A stretch of 64,000 bases of DNA from Agrobacterium pusense (GTDB lineage: Bacteria > Pseudomonadota > Alphaproteobacteria > Rhizobiales > Rhizobiaceae), in NCBI RefSeq assembly GCF_900102105.1, contig NZ_FNBB01000008.1, forward strand, positions 168,135-232,134, written 5' to 3'. Below are positions 45,996-55,642 of this stretch, piece after piece; within the stretch, counting starts at the first letter, position 1, and each line of letters begins with the position of its first letter. A program made the translations under genes and the position numbers. The notes beneath the pieces were generated by a model. That model ran no database searches and was not told the DNA's origin. It saw only the letters and a list, made by a program, of their open reading frames with translations.

Positions 45996-46760
45996 TTAAC
46001 CCGCCCTGTCCAGTGCGGGCGGCGATCCCCTGCGCTCCAAAGCCTTCAGCGCCGCCTGCACGAAACCGTCGCGGGCGGCGTTTTCATTGAGCCCGCGCGG
46101 ATCGTAGACATGGCGGTTGAGAAAATGGGCGGTCAGGCGAAAAGCTGCCGCAAGGCTCTCGGGATCAGCGGCTTTCGACTGGCCTTCGCCTAGAAAAGCC
46201 GGAAGCGACAGCATCCGGTCCGCATAGGGCGCTCCCGCCGTGCGGCAGACCGCCCTTCCCGTTTTCGGCGACACATAGATGAGATCGTTGCGCAGCCCCG
46301 TCGCCGCACATTCGGTAAGATCAAGCCCGAAACCGAGATCATTCAGCACCGCCAACTCGAAGCGCACGAAAAGTTCGCCTGCATCGGCCGGGTCGTGGAG
46401 ATTATCGAGAATGATATCGAGCGCCTGATAAAGATGCGGATGCGGATCGCGCTCCGGCAAAAGCCTCAGCAGCGCCCCCATGGCCTGGACGCCGTATACG
46501 GCGGTGGCCGTTTCCATCAATTGCGCCGCGCGCAGTTGCAGGGGCTCGATGCGGTATTCTCCGAGATGATCGTCAAGGCGCGCGCGCCAGACGACGTCTA
46601 CCCGGTTTCCCGCCTGCAGCACCGGCTGCATGCTGCGGGAGCGCCCGGAGCGCACCATGCCGAGATGGCGGCCGCGTGTGCGGGTCATCACCTCGGCGAT
46701 GACACTCGTCTCGCCATGGCGTTTTACGCCGAGAATGATCGCCTCATCCTGCCACTGCAT
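45996..46760 (-). CDS. recO: DNA repair protein RecO
   Basis: The 254-residue RecO has the N-terminal OB fold ([31 protein letters not shown]) and a helical C-terminal half. It loads RecA onto SSB-coated gaps with RecR. The zinc-finger region keeps two Cys (in TECAATG and RAVCRTAG) where many RecO proteins have four, so metal binding may be weak. In relatives recO usually follows era directly; here two regulator genes (46817-48077) lie in between. Confidence 0.95.
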   Translation of the reverse strand: MQWQDEAIILGVKRHGETSVIAEVMTRTRGRHLGMVRSGRSRSMQPVLQAGNRVDVVWRARLDDHLGEYRIEPLQLRAAQLMETATAVYGVQAMGALLRLLPERDPHPHLYQALDIILDNLHDPADAGELFVRFELAVLNDLGFGLDLTECAATGLRNDLIYVSPKTGRAVCRTAGAPYADRMLSLPAFLGEGQSKAADPESLAAAFRLTAHFLNRHVYDPRGLNENAARDGFVQAALKALERRGSPPALDRAG

Positions 46761-46816
46761 GAAACCTGTCCGAATTTCGATTCAAGCCCGATCATAACCG
46801 ATCCGGCGGCGAAACG

Positions 46817-47194
46817 TTATTCTTTTACGGTAACACGCGCCGCATCGACGAGGCGGAGGACGAAATCGGTGATTTCATTTTCTCCGAAAGGCTTGCCGAG
46901 CAAGGGCGCATGCAGGAGATCTTCGGGGAATCCGGTCGTGTCGCCGTAACCGCTGACAAAACCGAAAGGAATGGACGCAGACCGCAAGTGGCGTGCAAAA
47001 TCATAACTTTTACCGTCAGAAAGGCTGACATCGAGAAGCACGCAATCGGCGCCATCCTCTTCGAGAGCCTTCCTCGCCTGCGCAAGCGTTGTGGCGATGA
47101 TAACGGTCTCCACACCCATCGACTGGAGAACCGCCTCAACATCGAGCGCCACCAGATATTCATCCTCAACGATGATAACCCGTTGTGGCACCAT
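46817..47194 (-). CDS. Receiver-only response regulator
   Basis: The 125-residue protein is a lone receiver domain with the acidic pocket (VEDE, Asp10-11 region), phospho-acceptor Asp55 in VLLDVSLSD, and the conserved Lys in LLGKPF. It has no output domain, so it probably passes phosphate or sequesters a partner. No kinase gene is nearby. The start at ATG 47194 follows TAGGAAGAAAA; the frame continues to 47302, but conserved sequence begins at MVPQRVIIVEDE. Confidence 0.85.
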   Translation of the reverse strand: MVPQRVIIVEDEYLVALDVEAVLQSMGVETVIIATTLAQARKALEEDGADCVLLDVSLSDGKSYDFARHLRSASIPFGFVSGYGDTTGFPEDLLHAPLLGKPFGENEITDFVLRLVDAARVTVKE

Positions 47195-47324
47195 ATTTTT
47201 CTTCCTAACAAAGAGAGCCGTCAGGCTCGAAGCCGTCGTCTTCGAAACGATTCTCCAGTGAGACATCATGGGAGCAGTCGCAAATTGCGGCTCGCCCGTC
47301 ATTTAAAAAAGACATGTCGGAAGA

Positions 47325-48077
47325 TCAGATAAACGGTCTCTGCCGCTTGCCGTCGCTTTCCCAGCCCGCAACTTGCGCCAGTCCGGCGTCATCCAGCACC
47401 AGACAGCCCTTGTCCGTCCAGCGGATAAGCCCGCGATCGACGAGCTTTCTCAGCGTCTTGTTGGTGTGGACGATGGAGAGGCCGAGCGTATCGGCCACGT
47501 GCTGCTGGGTGACAGGGATCGTCGCCTCCCCCTGCAGCAGCGCGACCGCTTTCGCCCTGCTGTAAAGGAAAGCGATAAGGTAGGCCGCGCGCTCAAGCGC
47601 CGTGCGACGGCCGATGCTGAGCAGATGACTGTCGAGCATGCGCTCTTCGCTCGCCGCAATCCATGTCAGATCATAGGCAAGCGTCGGGTGGTCGGTAAAG
47701 AGATTGTTGAGGCGCGATCGCTCGAAGACGCACAGCGTGACCGGCGACAAGGCCTCAACCGAGTGCTGCATTTCCCCCATCACCGTGCCCTGCAGGCCGA
47801 CGAGGTCGCCCGGCATCACGTAATTCAGGATCTGCCGCCGGCCGTCCTCCAAAGTCTTGTAGCGAAATGCCCAGCCCGCAAGCACCGTGTAGAGGTGAGC
47901 GCTGTGCGAGCCTTCCATCAGAATGACGGAGCCGCTCTCCACCGCCAATTCCCCCGTCTTGAAACGGGACACGAAATCCAGTTCCGAAGAAGAAAAGTCC
48001 CTGAAATGCGGTAGATCGCGCAGCGGGCATTGCTGGCAGGGGGTGGTGGAAATCCCGTTCGGTTTTTTGGGTGACAT
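47325..48077 (-). CDS. Crp/Fnr-family transcriptional regulator
   Basis: The 250-residue protein has a cyclic-nucleotide-type beta barrel (about 30-145) and a C-terminal helix-turn-helix, VTQQHVADTLGLSIVHTNKT. The N-terminus carries a Cys pair, C-x2-C (PCQQCPLRD), as in FNR, and another Cys lies in TLCVFERS, near where FNR has its fourth ligand. The third N-terminal Cys is missing, so a normal 4Fe-4S oxygen sensor is doubtful. Two palindromes lie upstream in the gap to era. It and the receiver gene are divergent from nothing; both read leftward towards recO. Confidence 0.88.
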   Translation of the reverse strand: MSPKKPNGISTTPCQQCPLRDLPHFRDFSSSELDFVSRFKTGELAVESGSVILMEGSHSAHLYTVLAGWAFRYKTLEDGRRQILNYVMPGDLVGLQGTVMGEMQHSVEALSPVTLCVFERSRLNNLFTDHPTLAYDLTWIAASEERMLDSHLLSIGRRTALERAAYLIAFLYSRAKAVALLQGEATIPVTQQHVADTLGLSIVHTNKTLRKLVDRGLIRWTDKGCLVLDDAGLAQVAGWESDGKRQRPFI

Positions 48078-48113
48078 GATTATCCATCATGAAAAAAGGT
48101 TGCGCCCAATTGT

Positions 48114-48132
48114 TTTTGGAACAACCCGTTCC
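48114..48132. promoter_or_regulatory. Palindrome in Crp/Fnr promoter (TTGGAAC-N5-GTTCCAA)
   Basis: TTGGAAC and GTTCCAA are exact inverse copies separated by five bases. It is about 37 bases upstream of the Crp/Fnr start. It may bind a dimeric regulator, possibly the protein itself. Confidence 0.4.
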
Positions 48133-48148
48133 AAGGATATTCGGTTCC
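48123..48148 (-). promoter_or_regulatory. Possible EcfG (RpoE2)-type promoter
   Basis: Read leftward, GGAAC-N17-GGTT lies about 46-71 bases upstream of the Crp/Fnr start. The general-stress sigma factor EcfG of alphaproteobacteria recognises GGAAC-N16/17-CGTT. The last box deviates at its first base, so this is tentative. The GGAAC overlaps a second palindrome, GTTCCC-TGCC-GGGAAC. Confidence 0.3.
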
Positions 48149-48181
48149 CTGCCGGGAACAAAGACATCGCGCTCCTCCCAC

Positions 48182-48209
48182 CGCGTTTCTGTATCCTCAC
48201 AGAAACGCG
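48182..48209. other. 11-bp inverted repeat after era
   Basis: CGCGTTTCTGT and ACAGAAACGCG form a perfect stem with a six-base loop, 15 bases beyond the era stop. No T-run follows on the era strand. It may be an RNA 3' end structure or part of a repeat family. Confidence 0.45.
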
Positions 48210-48223
48210 GGAATGACGCGCTT

Positions 48224-49174
48224 TCAGCCTCGCGGGAATTCCAGCCCCATTTCGCGGAAACGCTCCGGGTCGTCGCCCCAGTTCTCGCGCACCTTGACGA
48301 ACAGGAATAGATGCACCGGCTGTTCGAGGATTTCCGAGAGTTCCTTGCGCGAGGCGGTGGAGATCGCCTTGATGGCATCGCCGTTCTTGCCGAGCGCAAT
48401 CTTTTTCTGGCTGTCGCGCTCGACATAGATCACCTGCTCGATACGCACCGAGCCATCCTTGCGCTCTTCCCACTTTTCCGTCTCGACATGCGAGGCATAG
48501 GGCAGTTCCTGGTGCAGGCGCAGGAACAGCTTTTCGCGGGTGATTTCGGCGGCAAGCTGGCGCATGGGCAGGTCGGAGATCTGGTCTTCCGGATAATACC
48601 ATGGGCCTTCCGGCAATTCGGCAGCCAGATAGTTCATCAGGTCTTCACAACCGGAGCCATTGGTCGCCGAGATCATGAAGGTGCGGTCGAAGGCGACCGT
48701 CTCATTGGCGGCGGCGGCGAGCTTCAGGAGGTCTTCGCGCTTTACCTGGTCGATCTTGTTGAGGCAGAGGATTTTCTTCTGGGGGACGTCCTTCAGGCCT
48801 TCGAGAATCGCCTCAGCGTCGCCCTTCAGGCCGCGCTCGCTGTCGATCAAAAGAAGAATGAGATCGGCGTCCTTCGCGCCGCCCCAGGCGGAGGTGACCA
48901 TGGCGCGGTCCAGCCGACGGCGCGGCTTGAAGATACCGGGCGTGTCCATGAACACGATCTGCGCGTTGTCGTGAATGGCGATGCCGCGCATGACCGCACG
49001 CGTCGTCTGCACCTTGTGGCTGACGATGGAAACCTTGGCGCCCACCAGCCGGTTTACCAGCGTCGACTTACCGGCATTTGTAGGGCCAATGAGGGCAACG
49101 AAGCCGGAGCGGGTCGGAAGGGCATTGTCTTCGCCTGTCGAGGCGGGGTTTTCGTGATCGGTCATGATATCCAT
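48224..49174 (-). CDS. era: GTPase Era
   Basis: This 316-residue GTPase helps assemble the 30S ribosomal subunit by binding 16S rRNA. The G motifs are complete: GPTNAGKST (G1), TTR (G2), DTPG (G3) and NKID (G4). A C-terminal KH domain follows, with IYVERDSQKKIALGKNGDAI. A basic, Ala-rich N-terminal extension is typical for rhizobia. The ATG at 49165 is an equally good start. It is part of the minus-strand block acpS-lepB-rnc-era. Confidence 0.96.
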   Translation of the reverse strand: MDIMTDHENPASTGEDNALPTRSGFVALIGPTNAGKSTLVNRLVGAKVSIVSHKVQTTRAVMRGIAIHDNAQIVFMDTPGIFKPRRRLDRAMVTSAWGGAKDADLILLLIDSERGLKGDAEAILEGLKDVPQKKILCLNKIDQVKREDLLKLAAAANETVAFDRTFMISATNGSGCEDLMNYLAAELPEGPWYYPEDQISDLPMRQLAAEITREKLFLRLHQELPYASHVETEKWEERKDGSVRIEQVIYVERDSQKKIALGKNGDAIKAISTASRKELSEILEQPVHLFLFVKVRENWGDDPERFREMGLEFPRG

Positions 49175-49256
49175 TCAAGGTCAGAGGTATTCAACATGCG
49201 GCCAGAGGGCTCGCCATGCGCTTGATAGTCAGCTGCCGTCGCCGGTCAGCTCAGTT

Positions 49257-49970
49257 TCAGGTAGAGCTTTTCTGCCAGACGCCTTCGCGTTCCAGCAATC
49301 TGGTTGCCGCCACCTGCTCGGCCGCGCGCTTGGAACGCTCGACGCCGGTTTCCGGCTTTACGCCGGGAATTTCGACAGTCACCGTAAAGCGGGGATCGTG
49401 ATCCGGTCCGGAGCGATCGTCAACCCGGTAAGATGGGGTGACCGCAAACTTTGCGTGCGCCCATTCCTGCAGTTCCGTTTTCGCGTCACGCCGTCCGGCA
49501 TCCACGCTCGTGGCACGGCCCTGCCAATATTTCAGAATGAATTTGCGCGACGCATCGAGGCCCCCATCCAGATAGATGGTGGCAATCAGGCTTTCGACGA
49601 CATCGGCGCGCACGTTCAGCATCGCCTTGCCGGTGAGTTTCTTGACGTCGGATCCGGTGCGGATGAAATTGTGCAGGCCCATCTCGTCAGCGATCGACGC
49701 GCAGGATTCGGCGCTGACCAGTTGGTTCAGACGCACCGAAAGCTCACCTTCGGAGGCATTGCGGAAGATGGAGAACAGAAGCTCTGCAACGCAGAGACCC
49801 AGAACGCGGTCGCCCAGAAACTCCAGACGCTCGTAATTGCCCGCCGCGGCGGAGCGGGCGCTGGCATGGGTCAAGGCCCGGTCGAGCCGGGCCTTTTCCT
49901 TGAACTCATATCCGATCAACGCTTCCAGACGGGCAATCTCGTCCGCGGAAAGCGGCTTGGTCTTGCTCAT
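49257..49970 (-). CDS. rnc: Ribonuclease III
   Basis: The 237-residue enzyme cuts double-stranded RNA in rRNA and mRNA processing. It has the nuclease signature ERLEFLGDRVLGL and a C-terminal dsRNA-binding domain (about 165-235, with KTELQEWAHAKF and GVERSKRAAEQVAA). The start is ATG 49970, which overlaps the lepB stop by ATGA; longer frames run into lepB and are not used. Neighbours are lepB upstream and era downstream, a conserved block. Confidence 0.96.
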   Translation of the reverse strand: MSKTKPLSADEIARLEALIGYEFKEKARLDRALTHASARSAAAGNYERLEFLGDRVLGLCVAELLFSIFRNASEGELSVRLNQLVSAESCASIADEMGLHNFIRTGSDVKKLTGKAMLNVRADVVESLIATIYLDGGLDASRKFILKYWQGRATSVDAGRRDAKTELQEWAHAKFAVTPSYRVDDRSGPDHDPRFTVTVEIPGVKPETGVERSKRAAEQVAATRLLEREGVWQKSST

Positions 49971-50713
49971 CCCACAACCTTGAACAGGCGGTCCCAACGC
50001 ATGTTGGCCGGCCATTCCCAAATGCGGCTGAACGGCGTGTCGTTGCCCAAAGAGAAGAAGATGACGCTGGCGCGGCCAATCAGGTTTTCTTCCGGCACGA
50101 AACCGACATCGAAGCGGCTATCCAGCGAATTGTCTCTGTTGTCGCCCATCATGAAATAATGGCCTTCGGGGACCACGAATTCGCGGGTGTTGTCGCCGCG
50201 CGAGTCGGGCGACTGATCGAGCGTGTCGTAGGTAACGCCATTGTCAAGCGTTTCGCGGAAAACGGGCACGTTGGCGCCCGGATCGGCGCGATAATCCGAC
50301 GTGAAGGTGCCGTCGGGCTGCTTGGGCACCGGCTGGCCGTTGATGAACAGCACGCCGTTCGTGACCTGAATTCGGTCGCCCGGCAGGCCGACCAGACGCT
50401 TGATGTAATCCACTTCAGGATTGGGCGGCAGGCGGAAGACCACGACATCGCCGCGCTTCGGCTTGCTGAACTCCAGAATGCGGCCCGAAAACAGGTTCGG
50501 CGAGAAAGGCAGCGAATATTTAGAATAGCCGTAGGAGAACTTGTTGACGAAAAGATAGTCGCCGACCAGCAGCGTCGGCATCATCGAGCCCGACGGGATG
50601 GTGAAGGGCTGAAACAGCACGGTGCGGATGACCATCGCCAGCAGCAGCGCCTGAATGATGACCTTGACGTTCTCCCAAAGGGCGTTCTGCTTCTTTTCCG
50701 CTTTTTCCGACAC
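49967..50713 (-). CDS. lepB: Signal peptidase I
   Basis: The 248-residue enzyme removes signal peptides from exported proteins. One N-terminal membrane helix (ALLLAMVIRTVLFQPF) precedes the catalytic part. The Ser is in PSGSMMPTLLVGDYL and the general-base Lys in YIKRLVGLPGD, and the C-terminal box GDNRDNSLDSR is intact. It lies between acpS and rnc; its stop overlaps the rnc start. Confidence 0.96.
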   Translation of the reverse strand: MSEKAEKKQNALWENVKVIIQALLLAMVIRTVLFQPFTIPSGSMMPTLLVGDYLFVNKFSYGYSKYSLPFSPNLFSGRILEFSKPKRGDVVVFRLPPNPEVDYIKRLVGLPGDRIQVTNGVLFINGQPVPKQPDGTFTSDYRADPGANVPVFRETLDNGVTYDTLDQSPDSRGDNTREFVVPEGHYFMMGDNRDNSLDSRFDVGFVPEENLIGRASVIFFSLGNDTPFSRIWEWPANMRWDRLFKVVG

Positions 50714-50920
50714 TTAAAGACCTGCCTGATTGTTTCCCGGCTTCTTCGATCCAAGAAGCTGACGGGCCGTTGCTTATCGCGCCTGGGGCGGGTGATGCTG
50801 TTTCACGCGGCCCGCAACGCTTTCATATTTCTGCGACTTCTCTAGAACCTTTCCAGCCCGAAGGGAAGCGCTTCTGTGACAGCCGTGCAAATAGAGCGCG
50901 CCCAACGGTGCCCCCAGGCC

Positions 50921-51325
50921 TCAATCGATCACGGGAAGCGCCTCGATGATCACAAATGCCTGAGCGTAAGGGTGGTCATCCGTGATCGTCAGGTGAATAT
51001 TGGCGCGATGGCCTGCGGGCAGCATGGCCGCCAGTCGCTCCCCTGCCCCGTTTGTCAGCACCATGGTGGGCTTGCCGCCCGGAAGGTTGACGACGCCCAT
51101 GTCCTTCCAGAAAACGCCGTTCGCAAGGCCGGTGCCAAGCGCCTTGGAACAGGCCTCCTTGGCGGCGAAACGCTTGGCATAGGACGCGGCGCGGTTCTTG
51201 CGGCCATCGGATTTGGCGCGCTCGATATCGGTAAAACACCGATGGGTGAAACGCTCGCCGAAGCGCTCGATCGATTTTTCAACGCGCCGGATGTCTATCA
51301 GGTCGCTTCCCAATCCAATGATCAT
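50921..51325 (-). CDS. acpS: Holo-ACP synthase
   Basis: The 134-residue enzyme transfers 4'-phosphopantetheine from coenzyme A to acyl carrier protein. The motifs are [15 protein letters not shown] (Asp for magnesium) and [15 protein letters not shown] (Glu), as expected. Start ATG 51325 overlaps the stop of the DUF2062 gene by ATGA; longer frames are antisense-like extensions and not conserved. A 207-base gap before lepB may hold a separate promoter. Confidence 0.95.
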   Translation of the reverse strand: MIIGLGSDLIDIRRVEKSIERFGERFTHRCFTDIERAKSDGRKNRAASYAKRFAAKEACSKALGTGLANGVFWKDMGVVNLPGGKPTMVLTNGAGERLAAMLPAGHRANIHLTITDDHPYAQAFVIIEALPVID

Positions 51326-51900
51326 TTCAACATCTCCAGAGAAGCATTCTTGTTGGCGGCGCGATGCGCGAGATTTTCCATCTTGCGGCGCTGAAAACCG
51401 TTGATGAGCCCATAAACGGCGATATAGGCGATGACCGCGCTGATGATGGCAGGCGGAACCGCACCAATGGTCATGGGTTCCAGCACCGGCGTCCATATCT
51501 GCCGGAATTCAAGATGGCTAAACAGCGCCACGAAATCCACATGCGCAGCACTTTCCGACGTCTTTCGCCCGAGAATGACATGTCCCAGCTCCCAGGTGGA
51601 GGCCCAGATGAAAGGAAATGTCAGCGGATTGGCGAAAGTCGTACCGAGTGCCGCCGCCACGAGGTTGACGCGCATGAGGAAACCGAGCGCCATGGCAATG
51701 ATGATGTGAACACCGAGAAACGGCATCCACGCCACACCCACACCGATGGCGACACCGGCGGCAATGGAATGGGGAGAGGCGGAAAGCCTGAGCAGGCGCA
51801 ACTTCATATAGCGCAACGAACGGGAAAAACCCGTTCGCGGCCAGAAGAGGTCGCGAATCTTCTCTGAAAAACCAAGGGGTTCACGGCGGCGAAACGGCAT
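51322..51900 (-). CDS. DUF2062 membrane protein
   Basis: The 192-residue protein has a basic N-terminus (RRREPLGF) and three or four hydrophobic helices, with DUF2062 motifs [20 protein letters not shown] and [12 protein letters not shown]. Function is unknown. It is the first gene of a coupled pair with acpS. The family is often near acpS or pyrJ in alphaproteobacteria. Confidence 0.88.
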   Translation of the reverse strand: MPFRRREPLGFSEKIRDLFWPRTGFSRSLRYMKLRLLRLSASPHSIAAGVAIGVGVAWMPFLGVHIIIAMALGFLMRVNLVAAALGTTFANPLTFPFIWASTWELGHVILGRKTSESAAHVDFVALFSHLEFRQIWTPVLEPMTIGAVPPAIISAVIAYIAVYGLINGFQRRKMENLAHRAANKNASLEMLK

Positions 51901-52148
51901 GGGGGCAGTCTATTTCATCACCCCGGCCGAGCCAAGAGCGTGGTAGGCAACAAAGAACTTTTGCCCGGTTATCCCACGCGATCATTGCAGATGCAGCATA
52001 CCCGATCAGTCACACTGGACAGCGGCATGGAGGAGACGCGCTGAGGCGCGTATCTCCTGGGCTTGCGGTGCACAGGAAAACACAGGCCATTACCGCCGCG
52101 CTATCCGTGTCCATACGCATGGCGATTGGCTGCCATGCGCTCAGCGCA

Positions 52149-52295
52149 TTACCGGCGGAACAGGCCGCGGTCGATTTCGCGCTGACGGAACTCGAGGTCG
52201 ACATTCGATACCGAGCCGCTGAGATATTCGAATTCGCGTTCCTGGGTGGTCTTGCCACGAACGGCGCGAGCGATCTTGCGAAGCGGAGTAAACAT
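52149..52295 (-). CDS. DUF3563-type small protein
   Basis: The 48-residue protein has the DUF3563 ending QREIDRGLFRR and a basic N-terminus (FTPLRKIARAVRG) with the middle EREFEYLSGSVSNVDLE. The family is common in alphaproteobacteria and has no known function. The start is set at ATG 52295, where the conserved part begins, with AGGACC upstream; the frame extends to 52334. Confidence 0.78.
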   Translation of the reverse strand: MFTPLRKIARAVRGKTTQEREFEYLSGSVSNVDLEFRQREIDRGLFRR

Positions 52296-52425
52296 GATTT
52301 TCGGTCCTTTCGGTTTGGAACGGGCGTTTCTCATCGGTGTTCATCCACCGGCACGCCGCGTTTCCTTCTCTTCAATTTCTGAGAGGAAAATAGTCGCAAA
52401 CCGCATTAACCACCAGAGACAGGAA

Positions 52426-52464
52426 AAGGCCGCTGCCATGCACAGAACGCATAACAGCGGCCTT
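52426..52464 (-). terminator. Terminator after rsh
   Basis: On the minus strand AAGGCCGCTG and CAGCGGCCTT form a 10-bp stem with a 19-base loop, followed by TTTTCC. It lies about 30 bases after the rsh stop. The loop is longer than usual. Confidence 0.7.
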
Positions 52465-52492
52465 CCGCTATCTCAAAGGCATCAAAAATGCC

Positions 52493-54727
52493 TCAATCAA
52501 AGGCACGCGTGACCGTGGAGACGCAATCCAGATCCTTGAGCTGCGACAGAAGCTGGTTCAGCTGCCTGAGATCCCAGACTTCCACGTCCAGCGCCAACTC
52601 GGAGAAGTCAGTACCGATGCGGACCATGTTCAGCCCGCGAATATTGACGTCGAGCGTTGCGATCGACTGCGCCACCGAGGCAAGCGTGCCCGGCTCGTTC
52701 AACGCATTGATCATCACCCGCGCCATGAAGCGCGACTTGTTCGCTTCGTCCAGATCCCACCGCACATCGATCCAGCGTTCCGGCTCGTCATCGAAGCGCT
52801 GAAGCGCCGGCGCCTGGATTGGATAGATGGTGATGCCCTTGCCCTTTTCCATGATGCCGACGATGCGGTCCCCCGGAACGGCGCCGGCCGGCCCGAAATG
52901 CACATCGACATTGCCGGAAAGGCCACGAATGGGCAGCGGGTCAGGCCCGTCAAGCATTTCGGCCGCACCGTCATCCTCCAGCGCCGAACGGGACTTGCCC
53001 GGTATCTTGAAGACCATGCCCGAGGCGCTGCGCATGTTGAACCAGCCGTCGTCACCGGTCATCTTCACCGTCACGCGCTCGTCTTGATAATCCGGGAATA
53101 CCGCGCGCAGCACATCGAGCGAGGAAACCTCGCCACGGCCGACGGCCGCGATGGCGTCCTCGACATCCTTCTGCGCCAGCCGATGCAGGACCGGCTTCAG
53201 CGCCTCCTTGGAGAAGGCCTTGCCGGCGCGTTCGAAGGTGCGCTCGAGAATGCGATAACCAAGGCCGGAATATTGTTTGCGGATGGCCATACGGGTGGCG
53301 CGGCGGATGGCCGAGCGGGCCTTGCCCGTCACCACCACCTCTTCCCATGCGGCGGGCGGCACCTGCACGCCGGAGCGGATGATCTCCACCTCGTCGCCAT
53401 TGTTCAGCCGGGTGACGAGCGGCATGATCCGGCCGTTGATCTTGGCGCCAACGGTGGTGTCGCCGATATTGGTGTGCACCGCATAGGCAAAATCGATGGG
53501 CGTCGCGCCGCGCGGCAGGGCAATCAGCTTGCCCTTGGGCGTGAAGCAGAACACCTGATCCTGAAAGAGTTCCAGCTTGGTATGCTCAAGGAATTCTTCC
53601 GGGCTGTCGCCTTCCGCCAGCGATTCGATGGTGTGGCGCAGCCAGGAATAGGCGTTGCTTTCCGGCGAAAGCAGATCGCCCTCCCCGTTTTCGCCGTCCT
53701 TGTAGAGCGCGTGGGCGGCAATACCGAATTCGGCGATCTCATGCATGCGCTTGGTGCGGATCTGCAGCTCGATACGCTGGCGCGACGGGCCAACGATGGT
53801 GGTGTGGATGGAGCGATAGTCGTTCTGCTTCGGCGTGGAGATGTAATCCTTGAAGCGGCCCGGCACCACACGCCAGCGTGTATGCACGATGCCGAGCGCC
53901 CGATAGCAGGAGGGAATGTCGTCGACCAGAATGCGGAAACCGTAGACGTCAGACAGCTGCTCGAAAGAGAGCGACTTCGACTGCATCTTGCGAAACACCG
54001 AATAAGGCTTTTTCTGCCGACCCTTGACGCCCGCGCCGATGAGGCCGTTCGCCACGAGCAATTCACGCAGCTCGTCCTCGATCTTCTTGATGAGGCCTTC
54101 ATTGCGCGTTTCCAGTTCCTGCAAACGGTTTGTCACCGTCTCATAGGCTTCCGGATTGAGATAACGGAAGGACAGGTCCTCCAGCTCGTCGCGCATGTCC
54201 TGCATGCCCATGCGGCCGGCGAGCGGCGCATAGATTTCCATGGTTTCCTCGGAAATGCGGCTGCGCTTGTCGGCCGGCATGTATTCCATGGTACGCATGT
54301 TGTGCAGGCGATCGGCGAGCTTCACCAGGAGGACGCGCACGTCATCGGAAATGGCGAGCAGCAGCTTGCGCAGGTTCTCCGCCTGTTTCGCCTTGCGGGT
54401 GACGAGATCAAGCTTCTTGAGCTTGGTCAGCCCTTCCACCAGCCGGCCGATGTCTTCGCCGAATAATTCGTCGATTTCAGCGCGAGTTGCGGTGGTGTCT
54501 TCGATCGTATCGTGCAGCAACGCCACCGCGATGGTCGATTCGTCGAGATGCATTTCAGTGAGGATTGCGGCAACTTCCAGCGGATGCGAGATGTAGGGGT
54601 CGCCATTGGCCCGCTTCTGCTGGCCGTGTTTCTGCATCGCGTAAACATAGGCCTTGTTCAGCAGGGCCTCATTCGCATCCGGTTTATATTTTTGAACCCG
54701 CTCAACGAGTTCGTATTGCCGCATCAT
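52493..54727 (-). CDS. rsh: Bifunctional (p)ppGpp synthetase/hydrolase (RSH)
   Basis: The 744-residue enzyme makes and breaks the stringent-response alarmone (p)ppGpp. An HD hydrolase domain (about 25-155) has LLHDTIEDT, with the ED motif intact, so hydrolase activity is expected. The synthetase domain (about 235-350) has DVYGFRILVDD and KDYISTPKQNDYRSIHT. TGS (TPKGKLIALPRGATPIDFAY) and C-terminal ACT domains follow. As the only RSH seen here, it would do both jobs. The start at ATG 54727 (or 54724) begins the conserved QYELVERVQKY segment. Confidence 0.97.
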   Translation of the reverse strand: MMRQYELVERVQKYKPDANEALLNKAYVYAMQKHGQQKRANGDPYISHPLEVAAILTEMHLDESTIAVALLHDTIEDTTATRAEIDELFGEDIGRLVEGLTKLKKLDLVTRKAKQAENLRKLLLAISDDVRVLLVKLADRLHNMRTMEYMPADKRSRISEETMEIYAPLAGRMGMQDMRDELEDLSFRYLNPEAYETVTNRLQELETRNEGLIKKIEDELRELLVANGLIGAGVKGRQKKPYSVFRKMQSKSLSFEQLSDVYGFRILVDDIPSCYRALGIVHTRWRVVPGRFKDYISTPKQNDYRSIHTTIVGPSRQRIELQIRTKRMHEIAEFGIAAHALYKDGENGEGDLLSPESNAYSWLRHTIESLAEGDSPEEFLEHTKLELFQDQVFCFTPKGKLIALPRGATPIDFAYAVHTNIGDTTVGAKINGRIMPLVTRLNNGDEVEIIRSGVQVPPAAWEEVVVTGKARSAIRRATRMAIRKQYSGLGYRILERTFERAGKAFSKEALKPVLHRLAQKDVEDAIAAVGRGEVSSLDVLRAVFPDYQDERVTVKMTGDDGWFNMRSASGMVFKIPGKSRSALEDDGAAEMLDGPDPLPIRGLSGNVDVHFGPAGAVPGDRIVGIMEKGKGITIYPIQAPALQRFDDEPERWIDVRWDLDEANKSRFMARVMINALNEPGTLASVAQSIATLDVNIRGLNMVRIGTDFSELALDVEVWDLRQLNQLLSQLKDLDCVSTVTRAFD

Positions 54728-54859
54728 GCGATATTCCACAAAAAGAAAGCGCGCCAACCTTGGGGTCGGCGCACAATGCTGCATCAATAAGGATCAGATT
54801 ATGACGGCAACTATTGACAGACGGTAACCGCCATCTGCCAAAGGCGTCATAAAACCGGA

Positions 54860-55249
54860 TCAATAATCGTCATTTTTTTCCGGCGGCACAAGGCCTTCGA
54901 TACCGGCCAGCAGTTCTTCTTCCGACATCTGGTCGAAGGTGACGGTCTCCGGCTGGTCGTCTTCTTCGCTGTCGGCAGCGGCGGCGGCAAGCGTGACCGG
55001 ATCGGGCTCGGGCTCGTCCACTTCCACGTGCTTCTGCAGCGAATGGATAAGGTCTTCCTTCAGATCGTCGGGAGACAGCGTCTCGTCGGCGATTTCACGC
55101 AGCGCAACGACGGGGTTCTTGTCATTATCGCGGTCAACCGTGATGGAAGAGCCCTGAGAAATCTGGCGCGCACGGTGGCTGGCGAGAAGCACCAGCTCGA
55201 AACGGTTGTCTACTTTATCAATGCAATCTTCAACTGTGACGCGGGCCAT
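54860..55249 (-). CDS. rpoZ: RNA polymerase omega subunit
   Basis: The 129-residue protein has the omega fold at the N-terminus ([28 protein letters not shown]) and a long acidic C-terminal tail typical of alphaproteobacteria. Omega helps RNA polymerase assembly and, in other bacteria, forms part of the ppGpp site. Its position just upstream of rsh on the same strand is conserved and fits a joint stringent-response role. Confidence 0.96.
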   Translation of the reverse strand: MARVTVEDCIDKVDNRFELVLLASHRARQISQGSSITVDRDNDKNPVVALREIADETLSPDDLKEDLIHSLQKHVEVDEPEPDPVTLAAAAADSEEDDQPETVTFDQMSEEELLAGIEGLVPPEKNDDY

Positions 55250-55642
55250 TGCCTGTCCTTTGCGGGTCGTAATGTCGTGGATCAGAGCGCCGTGCGGTCT
55301 TCAGGATGCACAAGGGTTGCTCTAACCTATTGAATCTGCGCTTCGTGCCTTGCGGAAAACACCTGGAATTTCTCGCGACGAAGCTTTCCAGCTTCCGATA
55401 CAGCCATTGGCCGCGGAATTCAAGTTTTTCCTGTCTTTGGCGTCTTTTGGCACCTTATCCTCGATGTTTGGCGCCTGATGAACAAAATGTCTAGAAGAAT
55501 TGTCTTGGAATAAGGGGGAAGGTAGCTTACTTAAAACGCAACGGCGGTACGCAAAGCGCGTTGATACGACATGATATTTAGCGCTATCGACCGGATATAA
55601 AAGCCAGATAATGGCCTTTCCAAAAAAAAGGAATGGGATGGA
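55250..55642. other. 393-base divergent region between rpoZ and NYN gene
   Basis: This region contains the divergent promoters of rpoZ-rsh (left) and the NYN gene (right). The right half is AT-rich (about 55480-55640). Nothing in it reads as a known RNA or as a conserved small ORF. Its length leaves room for a leader or small RNA. Confidence 0.4.

Noticed and set aside
52898..54466. 522-residue open frame antisense to rsh
   Set aside because: It lies wholly inside rsh, which has all expected motifs; no ribosome-binding site or domain supports the antisense frame.
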